A stretch of DNA of 34,140 nucleotides from DRYM01 sp964526225. GTDB lineage: Archaea; Thermoproteota; Thermoprotei_A; EX4484-217-1. Shown here one piece after another: positions 16,175 through 24,412 of the stretch. Location: assembly GCA_964526225.1 (NCBI GenBank), contig CAZGLL010000016.1:1-34140 (forward strand). Direction: 5' to 3'. Under the pieces are notes generated by a model that saw nothing but the letters and a program-made list of their open reading frames with translations, did no database searches and was not told where the DNA came from. Position numbers and translations under genes: made by a program. Within the stretch, counting starts at the first letter, position 1; every line of letters begins with the position of its first letter.

Positions 16175-17170
16175 TTATCTCTTACTTCTCTTCAGCTTTA
16201 GTTCCCTTACATATCTTTTTGCTTCATTATCGCTCATACCAATGATTTTTTCACGGACATTATAGAAGTCCTCTATATCTAATCGAGGTCTTTTCTTGAA
16301 CAATATTTCATAGCTACTTGTTCTTACTTCACCTAGCCAAGGAAAAATAGAGAAGATGTCGATAACGACATCTAATAACCTGTCTGTTTTTACATGAGAC
16401 TGATAATCGCGTTTTATGTTCTGAACAAACTTAACTATCTCAACTCTTTGTCCTCTATACCTGTCTGAAATAGCTGCTCGCAAGATATATTCAGAAACTT
16501 CATAGAAAAGTACCTGATAACTAACATCCGGATCCACTAGCGGGTTACATACTATATCATTTTCGCTTATCAGTATTCCTTGAGTCAATAATCTATCAAG
16601 GTCTTCATCATTATGATTGGCAACGTAACTCGATGAAACATATTTTTTCAAAGTATAATATTCCACAGGGCCTCTTGTAGATGCATCGGCTCTGACCTGT
16701 GGTATAGCAGTTGTTGTCCAGAGTAGAACTTTATGACCTACTTCTTTGTTAATGTTATGTGCTACTTTTGCATAGTAATCCCCATAGATATCAAATGTGT
16801 GAATTACAAACTCTATTATGTATTCTCCTGCACTATCTTGAACAGCTGATCTGACAGCATCCACTACTCGTTCACTAAATTTCTCCTTTAACTTATCCAG
16901 CTTAGAGTTCTCAACAATATCTCCCTTGCATTCAACTGCAATAACAGTTTTATGTTGGGTATTTATAAGCAGAAAGTCCGGTGCAGAAATATTGAATATC
17001 GTTGGAATATCGAGTGCTGAAAAGATGTAACCTAACCCGAGGAGGGAGTGATGAAGCGCAGGCCCTCTTACTGTGGAGGCGTAAGAAAGAGAATATACCA
17101 CTGAAATTAAGAATTCATGAGGATTCCTACACTTTATCTTGATTTCGCTGGACAAAGGGTTATCCCTCAC
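16175..17170 (-). CDS. PD-(D/E)XK nuclease-like protein, second gene of an operon
   Basis: 331 residues. The N-terminal ~130 residues have ISAPDFLLIN with D65 and TVIAVECKGD with E80 and K82, a complete PD-(D/E)XK motif, with a preceding helix region that could supply the first acidic residue. The rest is unrecognised; the segment LDRLLDVVIDIFSIFPWLGEVR and the basic C-terminus RELKLKRSKR could bind DNA. Its ATG overlaps the stop of the upstream gene (17167-18267) by the sequence ATGA, indicating translational coupling and probably a shared complex. Substrate unknown. Confidence 0.7.
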   Translation of the reverse strand: MRDNPLSSEIKIKCRNPHEFLISVVYSLSYASTVRGPALHHSLLGLGYIFSALDIPTIFNISAPDFLLINTQHKTVIAVECKGDIVENSKLDKLKEKFSERVVDAVRSAVQDSAGEYIIEFVIHTFDIYGDYYAKVAHNINKEVGHKVLLWTTTAIPQVRADASTRGPVEYYTLKKYVSSSYVANHNDEDLDRLLTQGILISENDIVCNPLVDPDVSYQVLFYEVSEYILRAAISDRYRGQRVEIVKFVQNIKRDYQSHVKTDRLLDVVIDIFSIFPWLGEVRTSSYEILFKKRPRLDIEDFYNVREKIIGMSDNEAKRYVRELKLKRSKR

Positions 17171-18267
17171 TCACTAACAAGGTTTCTAAACATCGCTAAG
17201 ACATCATCAATCATCTCGGCATCAATTCCTACACTACCAGGTGCTGGTAAAAGCCTTATACCATTATACGTCGCAATAAGGGTTACACCCATACCTGTCC
17301 GCTTATCTATTATTCTTGACACTAGCCTAGGGTTTCCTACTTCAACAGGTAGAATGATTAACCTATTGTTCCAAATAGTTGGTTTACCGACCATAAGCTT
17401 AACAGCATTAAAGAAGTCTGGCCCAGGATCTACTGCACTAAGATAAATGCTACTAGCCTTCTCTAAGTAGTATGTAGTGTAGCTCCTAACCCTATTTACC
17501 CGCACGGTATAGTGCAGCTTGTACTCAGTGTAATTATTTAATATGCTCTCAGCTATAGTGGGTAGAATCCCCAGTATAACGTCTACGTCAGAACGTGGTG
17601 CTATAGTAATTCTCCCCCATCTGTCAACAGAATAGGTTCCAACACCTACACTGTCCTTAATCAACCTGAATCGCAAGGATTTAATGAATATATAATATCC
17701 CCGAGCTCTTTCGATAGGTAGTAGGTATTCCTCTAAAGCCTCCTTAATGCTTTCAACACCCTTAGGCCAGAAGTTGGCCGTGCCAGCCGCCGTAAATATC
17801 CTACCCTTATACATTCTTAGCTCGTACACCAAAGACAATAACTCAAACTTTAACCTATTACTTGTAATGACTTCATCTAGCTTCTTAATGAAGACCTGCT
17901 TTAACCATCCTCTACGCATACCTAATCTATGAAGGATTTTTGTTAGAGTCTCCCTTTCATCACGCTTACCGACAATAACAATTAAATAAACATTATCTGG
18001 TAGAGACTTAGCAATATAAGGTTTAATAGATTTCACTAAAGCAATAGCCTTAACTCCACCTCTTATAAGATTAAGCAAAAGCGTTGATTGATCTACAACA
18101 TCGACGCTAAGGCCTCTAACTCTATGTCTTATCCTCGCAATTTCCTCATTAAACCTCTCTCTCCTCCATGCATCCCAGAACCTAAACTGAATAGATACGG
18201 GAAGAGCCTCATCCTTACGAAGTCCTGCAATACTCAACCTAGCGACGTTAATAATATTATTGTTCAT
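17167..18267 (-). CDS. Unknown protein, first gene of a nuclease operon
   Basis: The frame opens at 18330, but ATG 18267 (MNNNIINVARLS) is preferred: an AT-rich box at 18288-18298 lies ~22-31 bases upstream, the spacing for a leaderless message. About 366 residues of mixed alpha/beta character: LSVDVVDQSTLLLNLIRGG, NVYLIVIVGKRDERETLTKIL (a Rossmann-like strand-helix), GTYSVDRWGRITIAPRSDVDVILGILP, and a C-terminal PVEVGNPRLVSRIIDKRTGMG. The SDVD segment is reminiscent of nucleotidyltransferase acidic pairs but the preceding GS motif is absent, so I do not assign it. Four-base overlap with the downstream PD-(D/E)XK gene implies the two products act together. Confidence 0.6.
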   Translation of the reverse strand: MNNNIINVARLSIAGLRKDEALPVSIQFRFWDAWRRERFNEEIARIRHRVRGLSVDVVDQSTLLLNLIRGGVKAIALVKSIKPYIAKSLPDNVYLIVIVGKRDERETLTKILHRLGMRRGWLKQVFIKKLDEVITSNRLKFELLSLVYELRMYKGRIFTAAGTANFWPKGVESIKEALEEYLLPIERARGYYIFIKSLRFRLIKDSVGVGTYSVDRWGRITIAPRSDVDVILGILPTIAESILNNYTEYKLHYTVRVNRVRSYTTYYLEKASSIYLSAVDPGPDFFNAVKLMVGKPTIWNNRLIILPVEVGNPRLVSRIIDKRTGMGVTLIATYNGIRLLPAPGSVGIDAEMIDDVLAMFRNLVSE

Positions 18268-18285
18268 CGTATACACCGCATTCCA

Positions 18286-18300
18286 GGATAAAAAATATGC
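18286..18300 (-). promoter_or_regulatory. TATA-like promoter of the two-gene nuclease operon
   Basis: GCATATTTTTTATCC on the minus strand, centred ~27 bases before ATG 18267. Fits a leaderless archaeal transcript and decides the start of the first gene. Confidence 0.4.
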
Positions 18301-18560
18301 CCTACATAAATAAGTGCATTTCATCAACATATTTTTATCCTTCCAATAATTAGTCTTACTTTAAATTCCTCTCATAAGCACGCATCATTTCTCCATCAGA
18401 GGTGTTTAGAAATACTCAACTATCCTTCTAAACTAGCGCTCCCTCTCCATAGAGCTTAACACGTTCTCTCAGTTCCTCATCATTTACAGAGAAGCACGTA
18501 TGTAGTTTGATCGAAAATTCACGAGACTAAAGAAGTTTACTTTGAACCCTGTAAAGTAGG

Positions 18561-18710
18561 CTATTTCTTTTTGAAAACATCTGACCTCATTAGGTATCGG
18601 TAAACAGTTGCTCTGCTTACGCCGAAGCGTTCAGCTAACCGTACGAGATATTCCCTACAACCAGTCATAGTAGCAGCCTCTAAATCTAGAACTCTTAACA
18701 AAATCCCCTA
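18561..18710 (-). pseudogene. Small helix-turn-helix protein or remnant
   Basis: From TTG 18701 (AGGGG just upstream) a 46-codon frame ends at TAG 18561-18563; it contains YLVRLAERFGVSRATVYRYLMR, shown here in two parts: YLVRLAERFG and VSRATVYRYLM, a clear HTH of resolvase/transposase type. Upstream of an in-frame TAG at 18708-18710 the same frame continues as protein-like sequence (VKKYVDALREKIRAWMK) to about 18775, so a longer gene has probably been interrupted. Lies in the otherwise empty 18331-18960 stretch. Confidence 0.45.
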
Positions 18711-18960
18711 CATAGTCTTCATCCACGCCCTAATCTTCTCTCTAAGTGCATCAACATACTTCTTGACTCTAGATATTCAAACTAGATATTAGCTATGTTA
18801 GTAGGCTTTGTTTTTGAAAATCTGCCTAGATAAAATTTGGTTATGTCCCCAATTTTTCAAAAATGAAAAGGTAAGACATGATTAAGGAGGTACGTAAAGC
18901 TTTAAGCTTTAATGTTCATTCTAATAGTGAAAAACTTGATGTTTTGGTGGCGGTGCTACC

Positions 18961-19149
18961 TTATTTATTAAGCTCATACTCACATAGAAGGTCAAGGAAT
19001 TTCCTTGAAGCTTCGTAGCCTATTGCTAGTAGGTTTGTCTCAATTAGTTCGGTAATGTTCTTGTCTTTGCATAATTTTTTGCCTATATCGTAGTAGTTTA
19101 TCTGAGCATCTAGCCGGATCCAAGCATTATCTAGGTCTAGTCGGATCAT
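18961..19149 (-). CDS. Small 62-residue protein downstream of the helicase
   Basis: ATG 19149 follows within 4 bases of a TAA that closes the frameshifted tail of the helicase gene (TAAGTAATG). Acidic helical product (ITELIETNLLAIGYEASRKF, ending LCEYELNK); no family recognised. It has no separate ribosome site, so translation would be coupled to the preceding frame. It may be an accessory subunit or antitoxin-like partner, or a detached C-terminal piece. Confidence 0.4.
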   Translation of the reverse strand: MIRLDLDNAWIRLDAQINYYDIGKKLCKDKNITELIETNLLAIGYEASRKFLDLLCEYELNK

Positions 19150-19240
19150 TACTTAGAGCGGGAGCATCTTAGCACGTTCATTATAGTCTCCCCAGTATAC
19201 CCATATTGCATAGTCTTTGAGAAAACCGCTCTTCTTTGTC

Positions 19241-21211
19241 TCATCTAGATACTCTTTGTCTCTCTAATTGCTCTTCAAGCTTATTGATCATATATCTTAT
19301 ATTGTTATACGGGGAAAACCTAGCAAATAATCTAAGAATAGATTTACGATCAATTCTAAAGAATACATCAGAACACTTTCCGTCTGATATGCATGCTTGG
19401 TAAAGTCTTTGGAGCCTATAACTAACTATTTCAGAGAGCATCCCTACATCATAAATATAGAATATTTTTCCCGCCCTGACTGCTTTGCTAAACTCCTTGC
19501 TAAACCTACTCTTATTTACAGCATCATCAATAGGCTTAAAGATTTTCTTTACTTCATCAAATCTAAGCATATGGAATGTAAGGATGTTAAATATAGCCTC
19601 ATTAAGATCTTCTTCAGATTCTATCGGGAATCCCCAATTTTTCATGGTTTCTTTAATAAGTTCTGTATAATCTTTCCTATCCTTAATTACATTTATTATA
19701 TAGTTTAGCGGATTACTAAGTTCCTGCCCAAAAGCCAGAAGAGTATATGGAATAGAAGCGTCATTATATATACGGGTAAAACTTTCGACCGTATCAAGTA
19801 TTCTAGCGTTAGGTGTTTTCTCACCGATATTGACTATCATATAGTTTACATCAACACCTTCCCTATAGAGATTCCATAGTGCATCTTCTAGATCATAATA
19901 TTCAATAGTTTTAGGCGTAAGCGATACAGCAAGGTGTTTTATTCTTTGTGGACTAGTCATTCTTATGAGACGTCCAAGGCGCTGATAAAATCTTAACGGC
20001 GTCTTTGGTACATCTGTCATTATGAGTAAGCCGGCTTCAGGAATATCAACGCCTTCTTCGCCGACAAGGGTAGATATAATAATATCAACCTTTCTGCTCT
20101 TAGCTTTCTTTACAAGTTCTAGTCTTTTCTCTTTACCCATATCGCTTGTTAAAACAGCTACTTTCTCCCCAGGTAAACCAATATGATAGGAGATGGCTTT
20201 CTTAAACTCATACGCTGTAGCTTTACGTGATGTAAATATTAGAACAGGTTTAAGCGCATTATTCTCTCTAACATCATAAACGGTTAAAATGTCAACTAAT
20301 GTTCTAGCCTTATGTGATAGGCTATCTGAGCTACATAGAATTTCAAGATCACTATCTGATGCTATCTTCTTTCCTTCCACAGCTTTCCTATAGCTTTCGC
20401 AAAAAGCTTCTTTACCGTATCGAGCTAACGTTATTTCAAGGAACTTAATTATCTGAGGTAATCCTGGAACTAATCCCCTAAACAGTTTATCATAAGCTCT
20501 GCTTTCATAATTGTCCATTTCCGCATCGAAAATGTCTGCTACAGCTTTCGGAGGCTCAAAATTAGGATCTATTTCCTCTAATTTCTTAAAGTCATATTGT
20601 AGGATAAATGGTTTGCCAACTACTTTCTCCACCTTAGGATCGAGACGGTACCTCTTATAGCTAGGCAGTAGGGCCGTAAAACCGACTATTATGTTCGGCT
20701 TAAGCTCTGTGAGTAGTTCTATGTAGTATTTTCCTCCGAAAGCATGGTGTACTTCATCGACAATTAACATCTTAAATTCTTTTTTAAGCGTGGATGTGCA
20801 TTTTAGAGCAGTTTGCAGAGTTGATATAATGATTCTTTTGCCGGGCTCTAGGAAACTACCACAGTTGCCTTCATACTCTTTACCAACAAGGTTTTCGAAC
20901 ACCTTACTCCATAATCCGCGTCTGCCATGTCTGTCTCTTCCGGAACACATTTGATCACATAAGAACCTAGTGGGCTCCAAAACCAATATGCGGAAAATTC
21001 CTTGTTCAAGACCATAGTAGGCAACAAACATTTCGACCAATGTTTTACCGCTACCAGTAGGCATAGAAACCACGATAAACCTATGTCTCTCACCAAGCGA
21101 TTTAATGATTTCTTTTGCCACATGCTCCTGATACTTTCTAAGAGTAAAACCAAGTTTATCGCTAATAATGTTGTTAAAGGATTCTAGTACTTCATCCGCA
21201 TCTATAGCCAC
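19241..21211 (-). CDS. SF2 DEVH-box helicase / ATPase
   Basis: The frame is open from 21313, but GGAGG at 21220-21224 points to GTG 21211 as start (~656 residues). Motif I MPTGSGKT near residue 50, motif Ia LVLEPTRF, motif II DEVHH near 155, motif III GFTALLPS, motif IV PVLIFTSRK, motif V STLVGEEGVDIPEA and motif VI QRLGRLIRM: a complete SF2 core of the Hef/ERCC4/type I restriction-like group. The C-terminal ~200 residues are helical and unassigned. A Cys-rich patch (residues ~100-130, CDQMCSGRDRHG and NCGSF) lies between motifs Ia and II. The stop at 19241 may be premature: one base skipped near 19256-19262 continues as KEYLDETKKSGFLKDYAIWV to TAA 19153-19155. It faces no obvious nuclease partner, though a YwgA/Panacea-like gene precedes it. 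Confidence 0.85.
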   Translation of the reverse strand: MAIDADEVLESFNNIISDKLGFTLRKYQEHVAKEIIKSLGERHRFIVVSMPTGSGKTLVEMFVAYYGLEQGIFRILVLEPTRFLCDQMCSGRDRHGRRGLWSKVFENLVGKEYEGNCGSFLEPGKRIIISTLQTALKCTSTLKKEFKMLIVDEVHHAFGGKYYIELLTELKPNIIVGFTALLPSYKRYRLDPKVEKVVGKPFILQYDFKKLEEIDPNFEPPKAVADIFDAEMDNYESRAYDKLFRGLVPGLPQIIKFLEITLARYGKEAFCESYRKAVEGKKIASDSDLEILCSSDSLSHKARTLVDILTVYDVRENNALKPVLIFTSRKATAYEFKKAISYHIGLPGEKVAVLTSDMGKEKRLELVKKAKSRKVDIIISTLVGEEGVDIPEAGLLIMTDVPKTPLRFYQRLGRLIRMTSPQRIKHLAVSLTPKTIEYYDLEDALWNLYREGVDVNYMIVNIGEKTPNARILDTVESFTRIYNDASIPYTLLAFGQELSNPLNYIINVIKDRKDYTELIKETMKNWGFPIESEEDLNEAIFNILTFHMLRFDEVKKIFKPIDDAVNKSRFSKEFSKAVRAGKIFYIYDVGMLSEIVSYRLQRLYQACISDGKCSDVFFRIDRKSILRLFARFSPYNNIRYMINKLEEQLERQRVSR

Positions 21212-21444
21212 AAGCACTCCTCCAATATAGATTAATGCGGAAAGGGAACTCATAAACCTTAAGCCTAATATAGAATAGCGTGTCCTTCCTCTAACCCATA
21301 CAAATGAAAACACATTCTTTCACAAACCGTTGCAAACTAAGACCATAAGCAGTAAAGCAGGAAACCTTCATACTAGTATCGCTAGTAAGCGTTTAACTTA
21401 TCACATTAACTTCCCTTCATTGGCTATTTAAAAAGAAGGAAGAA

Positions 21445-21827
21445 TTATTTGTGTTTCAATACATATTCAGGATAGAGTTCATGAACATACTCTGTTAGTT
21501 CCTTTGCTGTTAGCTTATTTAGTTTTGTTAGTATATTGTTTAAGTTCTCAAAGGGGATGTTTTACATAACTGTTCATAGAGCCTTTTAGCTTCTTCCTTA
21601 CCAGCCTTAGTTAACCTATATACAGGTATGCTTATTTCTTCATCACTTTTTTCAATAAATTCCTCATCTATCTCTATGAACCCTTGTAATACTAAGAACT
21701 CTATATCATATAGAACTTCCTTAGAAAATGGTCCATAAAGATACGGTTTAAAACTGTAATATTCCTCATTAGGCAAATACTTTTTCAAATACTCCCGTGT
21801 TAGGAATATAAGCTTTTGCAACTTCAT
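21445..21827 (-). pseudogene. YwgA/Panacea-like protein, frameshifted near its C-terminus
   Basis: ATG 21827 gives 95 residues resembling the YwgA/Panacea (SocA-like antitoxin) group: LQKLIFLTREYLKKYLP, FKPYLYGPFSKEVLYDIEFL, GFIEID, YRLTKAGKEEAKRLYEQL. The frame then runs into an unrelated tail and stops at 21540. Adding one A to the AAAA run at 21560-21563 restores the family-like C-terminus (NKLTAKELTEYVHELYPEY...) ending at TAA 21445. Members sit next to toxins or mobile genes as antitoxin or chaperone-like proteins. It lies 230 bases upstream of the helicase on the same strand. Real frameshift or sequence error cannot be decided here. Confidence 0.6.
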
Positions 21828-21932
21828 TTTCCCTTTAACCGTATCTATAATGTATTATGTTCTTCTCTTAACTGAATATCTTTGTAAAGAATATCATTTA
21901 ATTTCTATCAATAATAATCAACGTGGCCAATA

Positions 21933-22066
21933 CTAAACAACATGCTTCTTGCACTCTCCTTTATCAGGACACTCTCTAGCTATTTTACTATGTCTAAAGC
22001 ATTTAGATGTTGTTTAAGGGCATAAGGATTGTAAACACACTTACCAGAAAACACATGCAAAACCAT
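21933..22066 (-). pseudogene. Possible decayed zinc-finger fragment
   Basis: ATG 22066 starts a 28-codon frame (GKCVYNPYALKQHLNAL) that stops at 21980; the adjacent frame reads KCFRHSKIARECPDKGECKKH and stops at 21933. Joined by one frame change they make a Cys/His-spaced small protein. Weak evidence, based on Cys/His spacing only. Confidence 0.25.
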
Positions 22067-22167
22067 ACAAGTAAAACTACGCCCATGTAAGTGAATGCTT
22101 TCTTTTACGGTCTATTATAAGCTAAAAAGTTCCATAAACAACAATGAAGGAGTTTCTTGTGTTAATG

Positions 22168-22284
22168 TTACCTTGAATGTTGAGGTTTATTCACTATCTC
22201 TATTTCTTTTAGAATCTTTGCGAGAGTGTATGCTTCAGTTATTAATGATAGTGTGACACTATGGTCAGCTATTTTATTAACTAT
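22168..22284 (-). pseudogene. Helical small frame without a start codon
   Basis: A GGAGGT ribosome site (minus strand, 22288-22293) is followed by AGC then ATA where a start would be expected, then a 38-codon protein-like frame (LSLITEAYTLAKILKEIEIV) ending at TAA 22168-22170. A lost start codon (ATG to ATA) or an unusual start is possible. Confidence 0.3.
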
Positions 22285-22302
22285 GCTACCTCCTTTTTAA
22301 AG

Positions 22303-22332
22303 TTTTATAAGTACTACTATTAGTGAGGGAAT
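22303..22332 (+). promoter_or_regulatory. TATA box for leaderless NurA-like gene
   Basis: TTTTATAAG centred ~26 bases before ATG 22333, the normal archaeal spacing for a leaderless transcript. Confidence 0.4.
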
Positions 22333-22875
22333 ATGTCAGAATTCTTAGACCTATATATTCAGGACCTTCATTCGAAAGCTAAACAGATAATGGAAGCGTA
22401 TTCACGCATAGCGCAGCAACACACTATAGAATACATTAGGAGGGAATTTTATGAACACTGGATAACCACGAGTTTCCCTAAAACCTCACCCGATAAGCTT
22501 AAGGTCTTAGCAGCAGATAGCAGTTCTCGACATTACATAACAAGCAATTGTGGAATATTTTGTGTGGCAAGGGCACTGGCCGTAACAAACAGTGGAGAAT
22601 ATAGAAAAGTATTTACAATGTTCGATTATGATCCAACGGAAAAATATGGTGTAATCATAGGGAGAATTATGGAATGGCTTGAACACGAAGTAGTTCTTGA
22701 AGCACTAAACAACGGATTTGAAGGTTACGTACTTATAGACGGCTCAATCTACGGTAGATTAGCACACGTCCCATTAGAAACGCATTTTACACATCATAGA
22801 GACATCATGATAAAATACTTTGAAACACTAGTAAAACTCCTTAATAAACATTCACAATACCAAAGAATTCCCTAA
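22333..22875 (+). CDS. nurA: NurA-type nuclease, C-terminally truncated
   Basis: 180 residues matching the N-terminal half of NurA, the 5'-3' exonuclease that works with HerA in archaeal DNA end resection. KVLAADSSS with D62, an acidic helix WLEHEVVLEAL with E116/E118, and YVLIDGSIYGRL with D136 correspond to the conserved metal-binding acidic motifs. Typical NurA proteins are about 330-400 residues; the C-terminal part with the remaining His/Tyr motifs is absent, and no continuation is found in any frame downstream. No HerA gene is present in the window. Probably a remnant or a minimal variant. Confidence 0.7.
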   Translation: MSEFLDLYIQDLHSKAKQIMEAYSRIAQQHTIEYIRREFYEHWITTSFPKTSPDKLKVLAADSSSRHYITSNCGIFCVARALAVTNSGEYRKVFTMFDYDPTEKYGVIIGRIMEWLEHEVVLEALNNGFEGYVLIDGSIYGRLAHVPLETHFTHHRDIMIKYFETLVKLLNKHSQYQRIP

Positions 22876-22982
22876 ACAACTGGATAATTTAAATTAATAA
22901 TATTATGCTACAATTCTCAGACTATAGAAACATATTGTTAAGGCTGAAAAGTTAAAGAAATAATAAATGGAGGATGGTTTGC

Positions 22983-23633
22983 GTGAAATATGAGGAATTA
23001 GTTAAGGGTATTAGAGCTTATGAGGAACCTATTGCAATAGCCGAGTGCATTTACTTTAAGGCTCTTGAGAAACTAAAAGATATTGAATATGACCTAAATA
23101 AATTAAATGGGGAAGAAGTAAAAGAGATAATTGCGGCATTTCTAATTCTATGGGGAAGAATGGGAAGAACTGTAGATAGAAGAGATATGAACTGGAAAGA
23201 ACTCGTTAACCAGCTTAGAAACTTATGTAGTAAAGATTTCTTTAAGAAGCTAAAAAATAAAAGCCTATTAAGTATTGATGAAAGTGATGGAGACGCAATT
23301 AAAAGAGCCTACAACTCGATAAGGGTTAAATATATTGGGCCTACAGCAAAATCAAAAATCCTACATCTACTTAATCCAAAAGTTTTCGTAATGTGGGATG
23401 AGGCTATAAGAAAGAAGTATAAAGTTAAAGGAACTGCAACGGGCTATCTAAAATTTCTAAGACGTATGAAGAAAGAACTAGAAGAAGCATTAGGAGAAAA
23501 GAAGAAACGGGATGAAGAGAAAATCGTAAAAGAAATCTGTAAAAATCTTTCAAGCGAGGAACTCCGTAAAGAATGCACCAGAAAAACTCTAGCCAAACTT
23601 ATTGATGAATATAATTGGGTAAGTACGCATTAA
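22983..23633 (+). CDS. Unknown helical protein with an HhH-glycosylase-like segment
   Basis: GTG 22983 has GGAGG nine bases upstream and is preferred to ATG 22974, which touches the ribosome site (216 residues). Mainly helical and basic. IGPTAKSKILHLLNPKVF followed by VMWDEAIRKKY near residues 115-145 resembles the segment seen in helix-hairpin-helix DNA-glycosylase-like folds (vg.tkaSKiLhllnP..f.mwD). No catalytic Lys/Asp pair can be assigned. The C-terminus is a charged helix. The stretch after it (23623-23790) holds another protein-like frame without a start. Confidence 0.5.
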   Translation: MKYEELVKGIRAYEEPIAIAECIYFKALEKLKDIEYDLNKLNGEEVKEIIAAFLILWGRMGRTVDRRDMNWKELVNQLRNLCSKDFFKKLKNKSLLSIDESDGDAIKRAYNSIRVKYIGPTAKSKILHLLNPKVFVMWDEAIRKKYKVKGTATGYLKFLRRMKKELEEALGEKKKRDEEKIVKEICKNLSSEELRKECTRKTLAKLIDEYNWVSTH

Positions 23634-23790
23634 ACTTGAAAGATTTTTTAAAAAAAGAAAGGATATTATTAAAGTTTCAGCTAACATTAAGAGGCTAGAA
23701 AACATATGGCACACGTGCAATGAAAAGCATGAAAGGTATTTAGTGAAAGGAAAGTTCATTTATAGGTATGAGAATACTCCCGATGAGTAA
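23623..23790 (+). pseudogene. Protein-like open frame lacking a start codon
   Basis: The frame opens after TAA 23620-23622, overlaps the end of the previous gene, and reads RFFKKRKDIIKVSANIKRLE then HTCNEKHERYLVKG to TAA 23788-23790. No ATG, GTG or TTG occurs at its beginning. A T6A7 run near 23643-23656 is a likely site for a frame change. Could be a shifted continuation of a gene; no family recognised. Confidence 0.3.
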
Positions 23791-23839
23791 TTACTAGAGT
23801 AGAGCTTGAAAAAGCTTAACGTTACATTCTAGATAGTGC

Positions 23840-24109
23840 TTATTCACATTCGTTAAACTTCCTCCCCGATCTTTTCTCAATATTTTTAACAATCACCCTT
23901 AACCTTTCCATATCTAAATAGCTGTCACTTAGAAAAAGCTTCGTACTTATTTCTCCTAAAACCCAACTAAGAGCATCGCTTATATCGCAGGCATAAGTAA
24001 TGGCTTTAAATTCTTCTTCAGTACCATAATCTCCAATAAAGCCTACGATTCTTTCCAATTCATCCTTTAGCCTTCTAACTTCTTCCTCACTTCTCACCTT
24101 CAATACCAA
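23840..24109 (-). CDS. Small acidic helical protein
   Basis: Up to 89 residues from TTG 24109; TTG 24103 or GTG 24097 are alternatives and no ribosome site separates them. Sequence is amphipathic helices (EEEVRRLKDELERIVGFI; DISDALSWVLGEISTKLFL; MERLRVIVKNIEKRSG). It resembles small HEPN-like or antitoxin-like helical bundles only in composition; no RNxxxH motif is present. Convergent with the upstream unknown gene. Confidence 0.45.
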   Translation of the reverse strand: MVLKVRSEEEVRRLKDELERIVGFIGDYGTEEEFKAITYACDISDALSWVLGEISTKLFLSDSYLDMERLRVIVKNIEKRSGRKFNECE

Positions 24110-24300
24110 GAAAATTTATGTAAATTATTATTTTTTAGGTTTAAACTTCTCATTAAAATAACGAAGAATTAAACACAGAGGCATTAAAGACACATTTTAC
24201 AATTAAGGGGAGAGATCCAAAGCAGAAGAACTTTCCATACGTATACTGAAATGTGTCTAATATCTTAGTTAAAGAGAATAGCTTAAAAATTGCCTACGAC

Positions 24301-24338
24301 CTCTGCGCTTACTTAGAATGTTTCTAAGTGAGTCAGAG
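24301..24338. repeat. Strong 38-base hairpin
   Basis: Outer arms CTCTG (24301-24305) and CAGAG (24334-24338), inner arms CTTACTTAGA (24308-24317) and TCTAAGTGAG (24323-24332), loop ATGTT. This makes 15 pairs (one T-G) with a small CG/T internal loop. There is no T-tract after it on either strand, so it is not a simple terminator. It lies 75 bases ahead of the nuclease gene at 24413, in a 300-base gap with no other feature. Confidence 0.6.
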
Positions 24339-24412
24339 TAGAAGAGTGCACGGTAAATTCTGGGAAATATAGAAGTATGGCCAATAAATTAGAATTACCT
24401 TAGGGAATAGCT

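Larger units (their letters stand above)
21828..22332. other. Intergenic stretch with decayed small frames
   Basis: About 500 bases with no intact gene. It holds a Cys/His-rich remnant at 21933-22066 and a helical remnant at 22168-22284 (both minus strand, listed separately), and on the plus strand the probable promoter of the NurA-like gene (TTTTATAAG at 22302-22311). Confidence 0.4.

Noticed and set aside
17167..18267. Nucleotidyltransferase assignment from the SDVD segment
   Set aside because: The GS motif and third acidic residue expected of that fold are not visible, so the segment alone is not enough.
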